Source: JBGQMW01 sp963769845 (lineage in GTDB: Archaea; Thermoproteota; Bathyarchaeia; Bathyarchaeales; Bathycorpusculaceae). From it: a stretch of DNA of 64,000 nucleotides. The stretch lies in contig CAVYNL010000033.1 in NCBI GenBank assembly GCA_963769845.1, positions 80,190 through 144,189 of the forward strand, given 5' to 3'. A program made the translations under genes and the position numbers. Shown here piece after piece: positions 17,059 to 25,463 of the stretch. The notes under the pieces were generated by a model that saw nothing but the letters and a program-made list of their open reading frames with translations, had not been told where the DNA came from and made no database searches. Positions within the stretch are counted from its first letter, which is position 1. Each line of letters begins with the position of its first letter.

Positions 17059-19089
17059 CCGAGGAACTAGAAGTTGTAGACCCACAGGAACGGTTCCAAG
17101 ATTTCTTCAAAACAGAAAAGTACCGTCAGAGACTATCCCAGATGGCAGTCGGAGGTAAAACTTCACTCACAGTCGATTTTGATGACCTCCTGACCTTTGA
17201 CCAAAGAATAGCCGAAGAACTACTTGAAAAACCAGAATACTTGAAGCATGCAAACAATGCCGCTTATACGCAGTTACAGATAGAAGACCCCGAATACGCA
17301 GAAAAGACGGCAGCAATAGACGTCAGAATCGTACGGTTACTGCAAGCTGCAACATCTGCGAAAACTCGGGTCGCAACAGATCGGCAAGCTTGTTATGGTC
17401 GAAGGCATTGTCGTTCGCTCATCACCAGTAAGACCAATGGTCATGCAGGCAGCATTCAAATGTAAACGATGCGGAACAGTAAACCCAGTAAACCAAACTG
17501 GCAGTTTCCTGAAAGCACCATTTGCATGCAGCAGCCCAGACTGCGCTTCAAAAGGACCTTTCGAGTTCGTCCAAGAAGAATCCACATTCATCGATTCCCA
17601 AGATCTACGAGTTCAAGAGAGACCTGAAGACCTGCCACCTGGACAGCTTCCCAGAACACTCAACATCAAGCTTGTCGGAAGCGAAATCGTCGACCTAGCA
17701 AGACCCGGCGACCACATCTCCGCAGTCGGAGAAGTAAGGGCGCTCGCACCAACGCTTCCAGGAGTAGGAAAACTCCGCACGTTCATACTACACTTGGACG
17801 CAAATTCAATTGAAGTATTAGGCAAAGAACCAGAAACAGTACTCCCTTCGCCGGAAGAAGAACAGAAAATTCTTGAACTTTCAAGAGATCCCTGGGTGCA
17901 TCGCAAAATCGTTGGATCAATCGCGCCGTCAATCTACGGATATGACCACATCAAAGAAGCCATAATGTACCTACTCTTCGGCGGCGTGCCCAAAACCTTG
18001 CCTGACATCAGCATAAGAGGAGAAATGAATGCGCTAATAGTGGGAGACCCAGGAACAGCGAAGTCTCAACTCCTGCAATACGTAGCCCGAATTGCACCTC
18101 GAGGACTGTACACTTCAGGACGAGGTACAACAGCCGCAGGCCTGACAGCCGCCGTAATACGAGAAAAGGGCGGAGGAATGACCCTTGAAGCAGGAGCCCT
18201 AGTACTAGCAGACAAGGGGATAGCGTGCATAGACGAAATGGACAAAATGCGCCCAGAAGACAGAGTGGCCATACACGAAGCTATGGAACAACACACCGTT
18301 TCAGTGGCAAAAGGAGGCATCGTCGCAACACTTAACGCCAGAACAGCCATACTTGCCGCAGCAAACCCTGCACTAGGAAGATACGAGCCGCACAGAACAG
18401 TGTCTGAAAACATCTCTCTGCCAGTCACGATACTTTCCAGGTTCGACCTAATCTTCGTGCTGAGAGACGTTCCAAACAAAGAGTCTGACAGCAAGATGTC
18501 GGCTCACATCTTGGAGATTCACAGAAAAGGCTCAAGCCCCGTTGAAACCCCAATACCAGTTGACCTCCTACGAAAATACATAAGCTATGCAAAGGGAACC
18601 AAGCCTGTTCTAGGCCAAGAGGCAATCAAGCGACTCAACGATTTCTACCTGGCCATGCGTTCGGCAAGCGAAACTGAAGGGTCGCCCGTTGCCATAACTG
18701 CACGCCAACTGGAATCCCTCGTGCGCACATCAGAGGCCAGAGCGCGAGTCGCCTTAAGAAACGAAGTTTCCGCCGAAGACGCGGAAGCAGCGATCGCCAT
18801 AATGAAAAGATCTCTAGAAGAAGTAGGCATAGACCTATCTTCATACAAGATGGACATAGACTTGATAATGACCGGAAAGCCAAAAAGCATGAGAGACCGG
18901 CTTCAAATAATCCTGTCAACACTGATGGAAATGGAAAAAGAAACGGGAATCGTGGAGAAGGTAGCCCTTCTCAGTGAGCTTGAAACAAAACACAATATCC
19001 CTAGAGGAGAAGCAGAACGTCTCCTCGGCCAACTTCTCCGCGAAGGAACAGTGTACGAACCCCGCGAGAACTACTTGAAGAAGACTTAG
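17055..19089 (+). CDS. mcm: MCM replicative helicase, reading frame broken once
   Basis: Hexameric 3'-5' replicative helicase. Together the two frames give about 678 residues, normal for archaea. The first frame (17055 to about 17365) covers the N-terminal A domain; the second covers the OB fold with a zinc site (CKRCGTVNP...CSSPDC), Walker A GDPGTAKS, Walker B ACIDEMDKM, the arginine finger SRFDL and the C-terminal winged helix. The switch falls between 17320 and 17395, most simply at DVRIVRLLQAAT / LRKLGSQQIGKL, where one base is extra or two are missing. As the gene is essential, an assembly error is likelier than true loss. Confidence 0.92.
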
Positions 19090-19219
19090 CAGCAACCTGC
19101 TGAAACTCAAAACCCTGAAATCACTTTGAACAGGCACAATTCCGCCGACTGAGGGATCTTATCGTTCGAGAAGGGTTAATAGAGGGTAACTATCGAATCA
19201 TCAAAAGTGAAAAACTCCG

Positions 19220-19753
19220 ATGAAACCAGTGATGGTTGTTGCGGGTACGCGACCCGAAATCATAAAAGTGTCACCCATCATCAGGTCACTGCGGAAGAGA
19301 AGAATCCCGTCGGTTTTTGTACATTGTGGACAACATTACGACTACAACATGTTTAGGCAATTCGTCGACGAACTCGACCTGCCCAAACCAGATTTTGAAC
19401 TCAGGGTAAGAGCTCACACGCACGCAGGGCAGACTGCGCAGATAATGACTCAGATGGAGAGACTTCTGAAGAGTATTTCACCTAGGCTTGTTTTGGTCCA
19501 AGGAGACACTAACGGAGCTTTGGCAACTTCTCTGGCAGCTGTGAAGATTGGCACACCTGTAGGACATATTGAAGCCGGACTAAGAAGCTTTGATCTACGA
19601 ATGCCAGAGGAACATAACAGACGTCTGACAGATCATGTTTCAACTCTTTTGTTTGCACCTACTCTTACGGCAGAGAATAACTTGAGAAAAGAAAATGCAT
19701 GGGGTCGGGTTCACGTTACAGGGAAGAGTGAGGTAGAAGTACGGTATTCCTAA
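19220..19753 (+). pseudogene. Truncated UDP-N-acetylglucosamine 2-epimerase (WecB)
   Basis: The 177 residues match the N-terminal half of WecB: VAGTRPEIIKVSPII, HCGQHYDYNMF, LVQGDTNGALATSLAA, GHIEAGLRSFD and EEHNRRLTDHVS. The intact enzyme is about 370 residues; here the frame ends just after HVTGKS, where VTG.T normally begins the second Rossmann domain. No continuation is found in any frame downstream. The catalytic site is formed between both domains, so the product should be inactive. It lies in a stretch of gene debris. Confidence 0.85.
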
Positions 19754-19836
19754 GGCAACTATGTACGGTCGAGAATATAAGTCCACCTAGAAGCTAATTC
19801 TATTTATCTACCGCACGACGCGCATTTCGGTTTATT

Positions 19837-19914
19837 ACAATAGCGTGCGATGGAGAATCAGACATGAGAGACGTTGGCACCGCGGCCAGACACTTCATAG
19901 AACACCATCCATAG
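19837..19914 (+). pseudogene. Relic of a dockerin-domain C-terminus
   Basis: In the otherwise empty 19754-20076 gap a short frame reads CDGESDMRDVGTAARHF followed by six residues and a stop. This matches the second half of a type I dockerin calcium loop and closely resembles the end of the protease at 36.5-40.0 kb (DMRDVGSVARLF and NMFDVGTVARHF). There is no start and no upstream coding sequence, so it is the remnant of a larger secreted protein gene. The rest of the gap shows no other feature. Confidence 0.6.
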
Positions 19915-20076
19915 AGTAAATGCTGATTTTCTGTAATATAGTATGAGGAAGGACGGAAGTAGGGCTTTATCTGTTTTTAAGTTTCTGGATGAACCACGAA
20001 GATAGCTATCCGTTTTCCGTATCCACAAAACTTCTAGGGACTCCCTGAAAAGAGAGTTTGAGCTATCTTTGGATAT

Positions 20077-20607
20077 TCAAGTTTTCTGTTGAATGTGGCC
20101 TTCCTTGACTAGTTCTGCTAGATACTTGAATGTGAGATGTCTGAGTATGCTGTCACTGGTTAGGCTTATGATAAATGAACCAACTACTGTCATAATCTCT
20201 CCCCCTTCTTGTTTGATTTCCTGTTGGAATTTGCTGTAGTCAGAGTAGTCTTTGTGGACTGATATGACCACTCTGTCAGAGTTGAACCCATTCCCTGATG
20301 AGACAAAAATGAGGTTTGGATATCTTTCTATGAAGTCTTTGGCTTTTTCAATCTGCAACTCAGCATGTTCAGGATGTACAGCCCTATTTCCAAAGGTGAA
20401 TGCCAGAATCTCAAACCCCAACTTGGCTAGATCTGGAATTGAAGTATAGTCAAGCAGCCTTTCCTTTTCCAGTTCTCCTCTTCTTCTGGTTATTGTTGGT
20501 TGAGAAACATGCAGAATCTTGGCAAGCTGTCTATCGCTTGGTCTTGAATTCTTCATCAGTTCAGCTATTATTGCATAGTCAATTGCCTTCAACTCTTTCC
20601 AGGACAT
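20077..20607 (-). CDS. Lrp/AsnC-type winged-helix regulator
   Basis: 176 residues. N-terminal HTH: AIIAELMKNSRPSDRQLAKILHVS then QPTITRRRGELEKERLL, typical of Lrp/AsnC. The C-terminal part includes HKDYSDYSKFQQEI, which recurs in the frame-broken regulator at 58.1-58.7 kb, so the two are paralogues of one lineage-specific group with a non-standard ligand domain. Probably a DNA-binding transcription factor; target unknown. Transcribed alone on the minus strand. Confidence 0.88.
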   Translation of the reverse strand: MSWKELKAIDYAIIAELMKNSRPSDRQLAKILHVSQPTITRRRGELEKERLLDYTSIPDLAKLGFEILAFTFGNRAVHPEHAELQIEKAKDFIERYPNLIFVSSGNGFNSDRVVISVHKDYSDYSKFQQEIKQEGGEIMTVVGSFIISLTSDSILRHLTFKYLAELVKEGHIQQKT

Positions 20608-20737
20608 GATTTCGCCATCTCAGAGCATCTATGAATATTGTAATTTGATACATTTTAAGATAATAAGCCTTGTTGAAATGAAGTCCATGTTGGTGAAGTC
20701 AAAAGACTTCCAGAGTGTCCCTGAAATCTTTGAAGCT

Positions 20738-21232
20738 TTAGGCTTTTGATTGCTGAAGCTTCTGTTCTCTTTTCTTCATTTCGTTGTAGAGGTATTCGAA
20801 CTCTTCATACCAACTTGGGTCGTTGGTTTCTTTTCTAACTCCCTCTACAATTGGTTTCACTTTGTTCCATGTCATGGAGACTGGGAGATGGCCAACTAAT
20901 TCAGGGTCTACAAGTTTCCTTTGGAGAAGTAAGCCTATGATAGTAAAACTGTTTATTACAGAAAGAAGTGCTGCGTTTTCAGGGTTGTCAGAAAGGTATG
21001 TTCCATATTTCTTCTTGAAGTCATCATAGTCTGTGAATTCAAGGTTCCACACTTTCAACCATGGTTTGGTCAACTCTTCGCTGACCCAGCTCGTGTACAT
21101 CCTCATAGTCAAATCTGTTTGCCTTATTCTTGTCTGGTGCCGAATCTGAAAAATGTAGTAGATAGCTGCTAGGAACACACCTGCAGAAGCAATCGCTATA
21201 GAAACTGTCTGTACATCAACCACTATTACCAC
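20738..21232 (-). CDS. Membrane-anchored protein, DUF4760-like
   Basis: 164 residues. One N-terminal transmembrane segment (about residues 8-28, ending IYYIFQI) is followed by a cytoplasmic region with RQTDLTMRMYTSW, a DYDDFKKKYGTYL stretch, a hydrophobic helix and a charged Lys/Gln tail. The pattern resembles DUF4760 proteins, whose function is unknown. No operon partner is evident. A TTG/GTG alternative start would only trim the first residues. Confidence 0.6.
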   Translation of the reverse strand: MVIVVDVQTVSIAIASAGVFLAAIYYIFQIRHQTRIRQTDLTMRMYTSWVSEELTKPWLKVWNLEFTDYDDFKKKYGTYLSDNPENAALLSVINSFTIIGLLLQRKLVDPELVGHLPVSMTWNKVKPIVEGVRKETNDPSWYEEFEYLYNEMKKREQKLQQSKA

Positions 21233-21344
21233 CTAGAAGAAAAGATTAGACAAGATTAGTATTAAAGACTAAATCATTAAGAGAAAATCAACTGAAAAAG
21301 AAGCTCAATAATAGTTCTATATGTTAATAACAGACAGAAGCTTT

Positions 21345-21437
21345 CTACTTCTTCTCAGTGCTTGTTAGTATCTTTGGTTCTTTCCATTCTTCTCTGAGTA
21401 TACTGTAGATATAGGCATCTCTCCATTCTCCTCTCAT
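21345..21437 (-). CDS. Possible 30-residue protein at the end of the PAC2 operon
   Basis: Immediately after the restored stop of the PAC2 gene, an ATG overlaps that stop (ATGA) and opens a 30-codon frame (MRGEWRDAYIYSILREEW...). Overlapping start and stop is the rule in this operon, which is the main support. No family is recognised; it could also be the leftover N-terminus of a longer gene. Confidence 0.25.
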   Translation of the reverse strand: MRGEWRDAYIYSILREEWKEPKILTSTEKK

Positions 21438-22205
21438 GAAATGTATGTGACTTTCTTGTCCTCTTCCTTCCGTGTTTCTTCAGCTTCCAAAGCCCTCTTC
21501 TCCTCAATTTTCTGAAGGCGAGTGACCATTTTATCAGCCTTGGTGATCTCCTCATCAAGTCCAGCAAGTTTCGCATCAAAACCAAGCATCGACTGCAACA
21601 CTTCTAGAACGCTTTTTGCAGATTTCGGGTCAGGTAAATATCCTCTTGTCTCTCCCAGGAGACAAAGTGCATCGAATCTTCTGGAGATGAGATAACCCCA
21701 AGATTAACCCAGCTGTACCGACGATTGGGCTTCCAGTTGGGCTGACTTCTGCTCCAGCCCGTAGAGCTTTGTTCAACAAATCTTGGTTAGTGGCGGCTGC
21801 TATGACTTTTGGTTTGTCTCTGGCTTCCATTCTGTAGCCACCTATAGTGATTATCATTCTTGCTCCTTGTTGTTGGGCAAACTTCAGTATCTGCTCGGAT
21901 ATTTCGTACTGTCCCTCAACTGTTTGAGCCTGGCTGTCGCCTGTGAAGAGTATGATGTCATTCTTCCCGGTCTTCTTCCACGCGTAGAATGTTCCACGCA
22001 GAAGCCTTACGTTTCCCTTCTTGCTCACAAGCACAAAATAGGGAAAATAAGGAGAGTAAACGTGCGCAAACTTTTCAGCTTTCACCTGCTTGACTAGGTG
22101 GCGTATAGCAATCTTACCCACGAGTCCCAAACCTGGGAGCCCTTCGATCAAAATTGGATTTTTCAAATCAATCTTCTTGAGTTCTTTGACGAAAGTCTCT
22201 TTCAT
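21434..22205 (-). CDS. PAC2-family proteasome-assembly-like protein, frameshifted
   Basis: Archaeal PAC2 family member (PbaB-like), presumed ATP-independent chaperone of proteasome-related complexes. N-terminal LIEGLPGLGLVGKIAIRHL, then FTGDSQAQ and SPTGSPIVGTAGLILGLSHLQKI are diagnostic. At about 21675 the frame breaks: the first frame stops soon after, but one base later the next frame continues with the expected DALCLLGETRGYLPDPKSA and a coiled-coil tail, ending in a TGA at 21434-21436. The tail would restore the family's usual length of about 255. Its ATG overlaps the nop10 stop. A single-base assembly error is the simplest cause. Confidence 0.85.
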
Positions 22206-22372
22206 GCCTCGGAATTCCCCATCTTCAATGCCATACGGTATTTCAGGTATTTGTCGTCAGGTGAGAATTTCGGCGGATGCGGAATTATGACCGCTCCTCC
22301 ACAATAAGGACATGCGCTCTTTTTCAGTGTATAGTTTCCGCATTTCCCGCATTTTCTCAGAAGCCATACCAT
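22202..22372 (-). CDS. nop10: H/ACA RNP protein Nop10
   Basis: 56-residue component of the archaeal H/ACA ribonucleoprotein that guides pseudouridylation of rRNA. It begins MVWLLRKCGKCGNYTL and has a CPYCGG pair, forming the four-cysteine zinc ribbon, followed by the highly conserved PHPPKFSPDDKY that contacts Cbf5. The ATG shares a base with the aIF2alpha stop (TAATG) and its own stop overlaps the PAC2 start, the classic archaeal order. Too short to appear in length-filtered predictions, but the assignment is secure. Confidence 0.96.
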   Translation of the reverse strand: MVWLLRKCGKCGNYTLKKSACPYCGGAVIIPHPPKFSPDDKYLKYRMALKMGNSEA

Positions 22373-23160
22373 TATTTTTCCCTTTTGAAAGTACCTTGTC
22401 CGCCAGCCTTGATGACGTTTGTGACAAGATGCTGAGCCACTTTCTGAAGAGTGTCCTCCGCGCGCTTGTAGTCTTCTGCCATGACTTCAACGTTGTATTT
22501 CGGGGCTGCAACGACGTAGAAACGGACTTTTGCGTCGCTCAGTTTCTCAGCTTTCTTGGCGTTTACGAAAGCTTCCTTGATTATCTTCACACCATTCGGC
22601 TTCATACATTTAAGCTCAACCATGCCTTTTACCTTGACCATTGGGACATGGATCCTCTCTTGCGCGACCTCCATGATCGCTGCCGCAATCTGTTCAGGCA
22701 CGCCAATCTTCGTAAGAACCTCGGAACCCTCTCTAACAGCTTTCTCGAAGCCATCATACAACCCATATTCATTTTCCATCGGCGTCCCGGCCTTTTCGTA
22801 GATTTCCGCCACCGGAACCCCTGTCTTCTCAGCCACACTTCTGATGAGAGCCTCTGCTTTTCTCTCTTTTTTCCAAGACATTATTTTTTCAATCTTTTCT
22901 CTCTTTGTTACCCGTCTCAGAGACAGATCTATATGACCCTTCTCGGAGTCAACACGCAGGACTTTCAAAACGGCTTTTTGCCCTTCGCGCACAAAATCGC
23001 GTATGTTGCGAATCCAAGAAGATGATATCTCTGAAACGTGAAGCAAGCCTTTCTTCTCAAACTCGTCGAGTTTCACGTAAGCGCCATAGTCGGTAACTGT
23101 CTCAACGGTGGCTATTACCAAGTCTCCAGCTTCAGGCCATTCTTGCTTTTTGAGTGACAT
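22372..23160 (-). CDS. eif2a: Translation initiation factor aIF2 alpha subunit
   Basis: 262 residues. The S1/OB domain at the N-terminus reads PEAGDLVIATVETVTDYGAYVKLDEF and GLLHVSEISSSWIRNIRDFVREGQKAV, followed by the helical domain and the C-terminal domain with VRFYVVAAPKYNVEV. With the beta and gamma subunits it brings initiator Met-tRNA to the ribosome. The ATG at 23160 is chosen because GGAGG lies just upstream; longer frames to 23250 run through the S27e gene end. It sits between S27e and Nop10 in the conserved operon. Confidence 0.95.
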   Translation of the reverse strand: MSLKKQEWPEAGDLVIATVETVTDYGAYVKLDEFEKKGLLHVSEISSSWIRNIRDFVREGQKAVLKVLRVDSEKGHIDLSLRRVTKREKIEKIMSWKKERKAEALIRSVAEKTGVPVAEIYEKAGTPMENEYGLYDGFEKAVREGSEVLTKIGVPEQIAAAIMEVAQERIHVPMVKVKGMVELKCMKPNGVKIIKEAFVNAKKAEKLSDAKVRFYVVAAPKYNVEVMAEDYKRAEDTLQKVAQHLVTNVIKAGGQGTFKREK

Positions 23161-23174
23161 TGCAGCCTCCATCC

Positions 23175-23378
23175 TTATTCGAAGACTGCAACTATTTCGC
23201 CCTTGATCAATGCTCTGCCACTCGATGGCTCTGCAAGCTCTGTTCCACACACGCTACACTTTACCTTGTTCACGGCGCTTCCGAAAACTACTTGTTCGTT
23301 ACCGCATTTTTGACACTTGACGCGAACGAAACGGCTTCTCGGTCGTGGAATAAGTTTTTCCCATTCTGCCATAAACAT
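23175..23378 (-). CDS. rps27e: 30S ribosomal protein S27e
   Basis: 67 residues (65 if the ATG at 23372 is used). A C4 zinc finger is formed by CQKCGNEQ and CSVCGTEL, preceded by the basic RPRSRFVRVK segment. Standard archaeal small-subunit protein, encoded between L44e and aIF2alpha. Confidence 0.96.
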   Translation of the reverse strand: MFMAEWEKLIPRPRSRFVRVKCQKCGNEQVVFGSAVNKVKCSVCGTELAEPSSGRALIKGEIVAVFE

Positions 23379-23389
23379 CCACTCAACAT

Positions 23390-23665
23390 TTAAACGATAG
23401 CCAGTTTTCTCAGTCTGATGCCATCTTTATGTCTCATGTAACCGCAAACCTTGCATTTCAGTTTCAAGGTTTGCTTCTTGGTCGTTTTCGCGAACTCTCT
23501 CTGAAGCGGATATTTCTGCCCGCCATATCCTCTCTTCTCACGCTCATGGTGTCGCTCGCCTTTGGCCAAAGCTCTCCGCTTTCCAGCCTTGTAAAGCGTG
23601 ATCGCATGTGCCTGATGCTGTTTGCATTTCGGGCAGTATGTTTTGACTTCTTTAGGAACATTCAC
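23390..23665 (-). CDS. rpl44e: 50S ribosomal protein L44e
   Basis: 91 residues from a GTG at 23665. Zinc motif CPKCKQHQAH near the start, the long basic KGERHHEREKRGYGGQKYPL and a final CKVCGYMRHKDG are diagnostic. The frame is open further upstream to 23866 but that part has no family similarity and overlaps the divergent archaeosortase gene. First gene of the L44e-S27e-aIF2alpha-Nop10-PAC2 operon. Confidence 0.95.
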   Translation of the reverse strand: MNVPKEVKTYCPKCKQHQAHAITLYKAGKRRALAKGERHHEREKRGYGGQKYPLQREFAKTTKKQTLKLKCKVCGYMRHKDGIRLRKLAIV

Positions 23666-23827
23666 GTAAGTCACGACCAACTTTGCATAAAGAAAACCAC
23701 ACGTACTCTTATACTTTTTCGCCGATCTCCACAAGTGCGTGACAGGCGTGATTTTGAGGGTTGCTTGATACATCCTTTTAAATGACAACTGGATAATTGG
23801 AGCCTCGACTGACGAGGAAGCTGTGGG

Positions 23828-24880
23828 ATGGTAGACATTGTCCAACCTGTGAGAAAGAACAGCCAATCTTTGTTAAGAATCGCGCCGGTTCTTTCGTTCA
23901 TAATACCGTTCATTGTCTTGTACATCTATCAGAATGCAGCCTATCCATTTTATGAAAAGACGTTTGAGATGACATGGAAAGGCAGGACTTTCTACATCTT
24001 CTTTGTGTGGTTAGTCATGCTGGAGGTCATCATAAATTGGGAAAAACTGCGGGTCGCCAGAGTCAATGAGTTGAAATCGCTCAGAACTATCGCGCTTGCT
24101 GGTGCTCTCTTGCTCCCAACACTCTACCTCTTGGTGTCCAATTATTTCGGATTGAATGCGGTTATTCTGAACTGGGCAAACGCAAACAGTATCGCACAGT
24201 CAAATTGGATGCCTCTGTCTGTTGAGTATCTCGTCCTGGCGATTCTTTTTGTACTCATCGTTATGCTGGAATACGGAGTAACAGGCTTGGATAGTTTTTC
24301 GATCTCTCCGATTTTCCTCGCAACCATCGGCGTAGTGTACACAATCGACAACATCTATATGTACGGAAGTTTCTCGCCATTTCAGATTCTTGTCCCAGCA
24401 GCGGCAACGCTGGCGGCAATGGTGCTCAGCTTCATGGGATATCAGATCCAATGGAAAGGAGAGTTTTCCGGCGCCCCAGTCTTGCACGTGGAAAATTCAA
24501 GAGGATCGGCGGAAGCCGGCATTGCATGGCCATGTTCAGGAATTGAAAGTCTGATCATCTACTCAGTGACGATACTCTTGTTTCTAAGAAACATGTCTAT
24601 ACCACTGAAACAGAAGTTAGCCTATTTCGTCATTGGTGCCATCGTCACATTTTTCATCAATGTATTGAGGATAGTCAGCATATTCGTGATTGCCGTCGAC
24701 ACAGGAGGAATAAATAGCTACCAAGCGCAACTTTTCCACAATTACTATGGCCAACTTTATTCGATAGCTTGGATCATATCGTACCCCTTGATAATATTCG
24801 GAAGCCGCTTCTTGTGGGGCAAGATCATGAGTCTGAGAAGCATCCAAATGCTCCATGCCAGACACGTTAGTAGACTCTAA
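23828..24880 (+). CDS. Archaeosortase/exosortase-family transpeptidase
   Basis: 350-residue integral membrane protein with about nine to ten hydrophobic helices. The catalytic triad of the exosortase/archaeosortase family is visible: Cys236 in AWPCSGIES, Arg281 in INVLRI and His304 in LFHNYYGQ. These enzymes recognise C-terminal sorting tripartite signals (for example PGF- or similar motifs), cleave them and attach surface proteins to lipid. No neighbouring gene with such a C-terminal signal is seen in this window; the secreted protease at 36.5 kb ends in a dockerin. Divergent from the ribosomal operon, convergent with gins/priS. Confidence 0.85.
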   Translation: MVDIVQPVRKNSQSLLRIAPVLSFIIPFIVLYIYQNAAYPFYEKTFEMTWKGRTFYIFFVWLVMLEVIINWEKLRVARVNELKSLRTIALAGALLLPTLYLLVSNYFGLNAVILNWANANSIAQSNWMPLSVEYLVLAILFVLIVMLEYGVTGLDSFSISPIFLATIGVVYTIDNIYMYGSFSPFQILVPAAATLAAMVLSFMGYQIQWKGEFSGAPVLHVENSRGSAEAGIAWPCSGIESLIIYSVTILLFLRNMSIPLKQKLAYFVIGAIVTFFINVLRIVSIFVIAVDTGGINSYQAQLFHNYYGQLYSIAWIISYPLIIFGSRFLWGKIMSLRSIQMLHARHVSRL

Positions 24881-24914
24881 CTGTTGCGGTAGTTGATGAA
24901 TCTCTCCTTTGCAT

Positions 24915-25463
24915 TCAACCACCTTCGACTTTGTCAGCAGAGCCTTGGTTGATCATTATGCGGGCATTCTCAATTGGCAGAGATGCAAGGTCTTCAATTT
25001 CGAAGGGTCCGTAGGTTTTCATGTCTGAGCCTATTACTGACGGAACCTCTTTCAAAAAGAGTAAGATTGTTCTCTTATGTCTCTGCGCAATGTTGATCCT
25101 AGGTGCACGTCCTTTAAGGATGTCATCGGTAAGACCGTGAAACTTTTCAGAAAGAGCAGAAATGGTCGTGCAGATCTCTTGTTCTTCTGACGTCAGGAAC
25201 TCAGGAGATACATTCTCCATCCTTTCTGTTTTTTTGACTACTTTCATGTAACGCACTTGTATGAGCACTCGGATCATTCTTCTTACGTTCTGCATTTCTT
25301 TTTTCAGAAGATCAGCTTTGACAGTGCGCTTGTCGAGCATTCTTCCTTCTTCTTTCAGTCGCCTGATATAGTCTGCGATTCTGACATAGAAGTCCGACGC
25401 AATTTTGGTCAGTTCTTCTTTTTCGATTTCTTGCTCGTACACTTGTAGGAGTTCACTGTACAT
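24915..25463 (-). CDS. GINS complex subunit, primase-linked (Gins15/51-type)
   Basis: 182-residue GINS-family protein. The first 130 residues are helical (LLQVYEQEIEKEELTKI... and RRMIRVLIQVRYMKVV) and the C-terminus forms a small beta domain (IGSDMKTYGPFEIEDLASLP), the A-then-B order of Sld5/Psf1-type GINS. It overlaps the end of priS by 11 bases, as in other TACK archaea where gins15 neighbours priS. With the MCM-linked GINS it would complete the heterotetramer. Confidence 0.78.
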   Translation of the reverse strand: MYSELLQVYEQEIEKEELTKIASDFYVRIADYIRRLKEEGRMLDKRTVKADLLKKEMQNVRRMIRVLIQVRYMKVVKKTERMENVSPEFLTSEEQEICTTISALSEKFHGLTDDILKGRAPRINIAQRHKRTILLFLKEVPSVIGSDMKTYGPFEIEDLASLPIENARIMINQGSADKVEGG

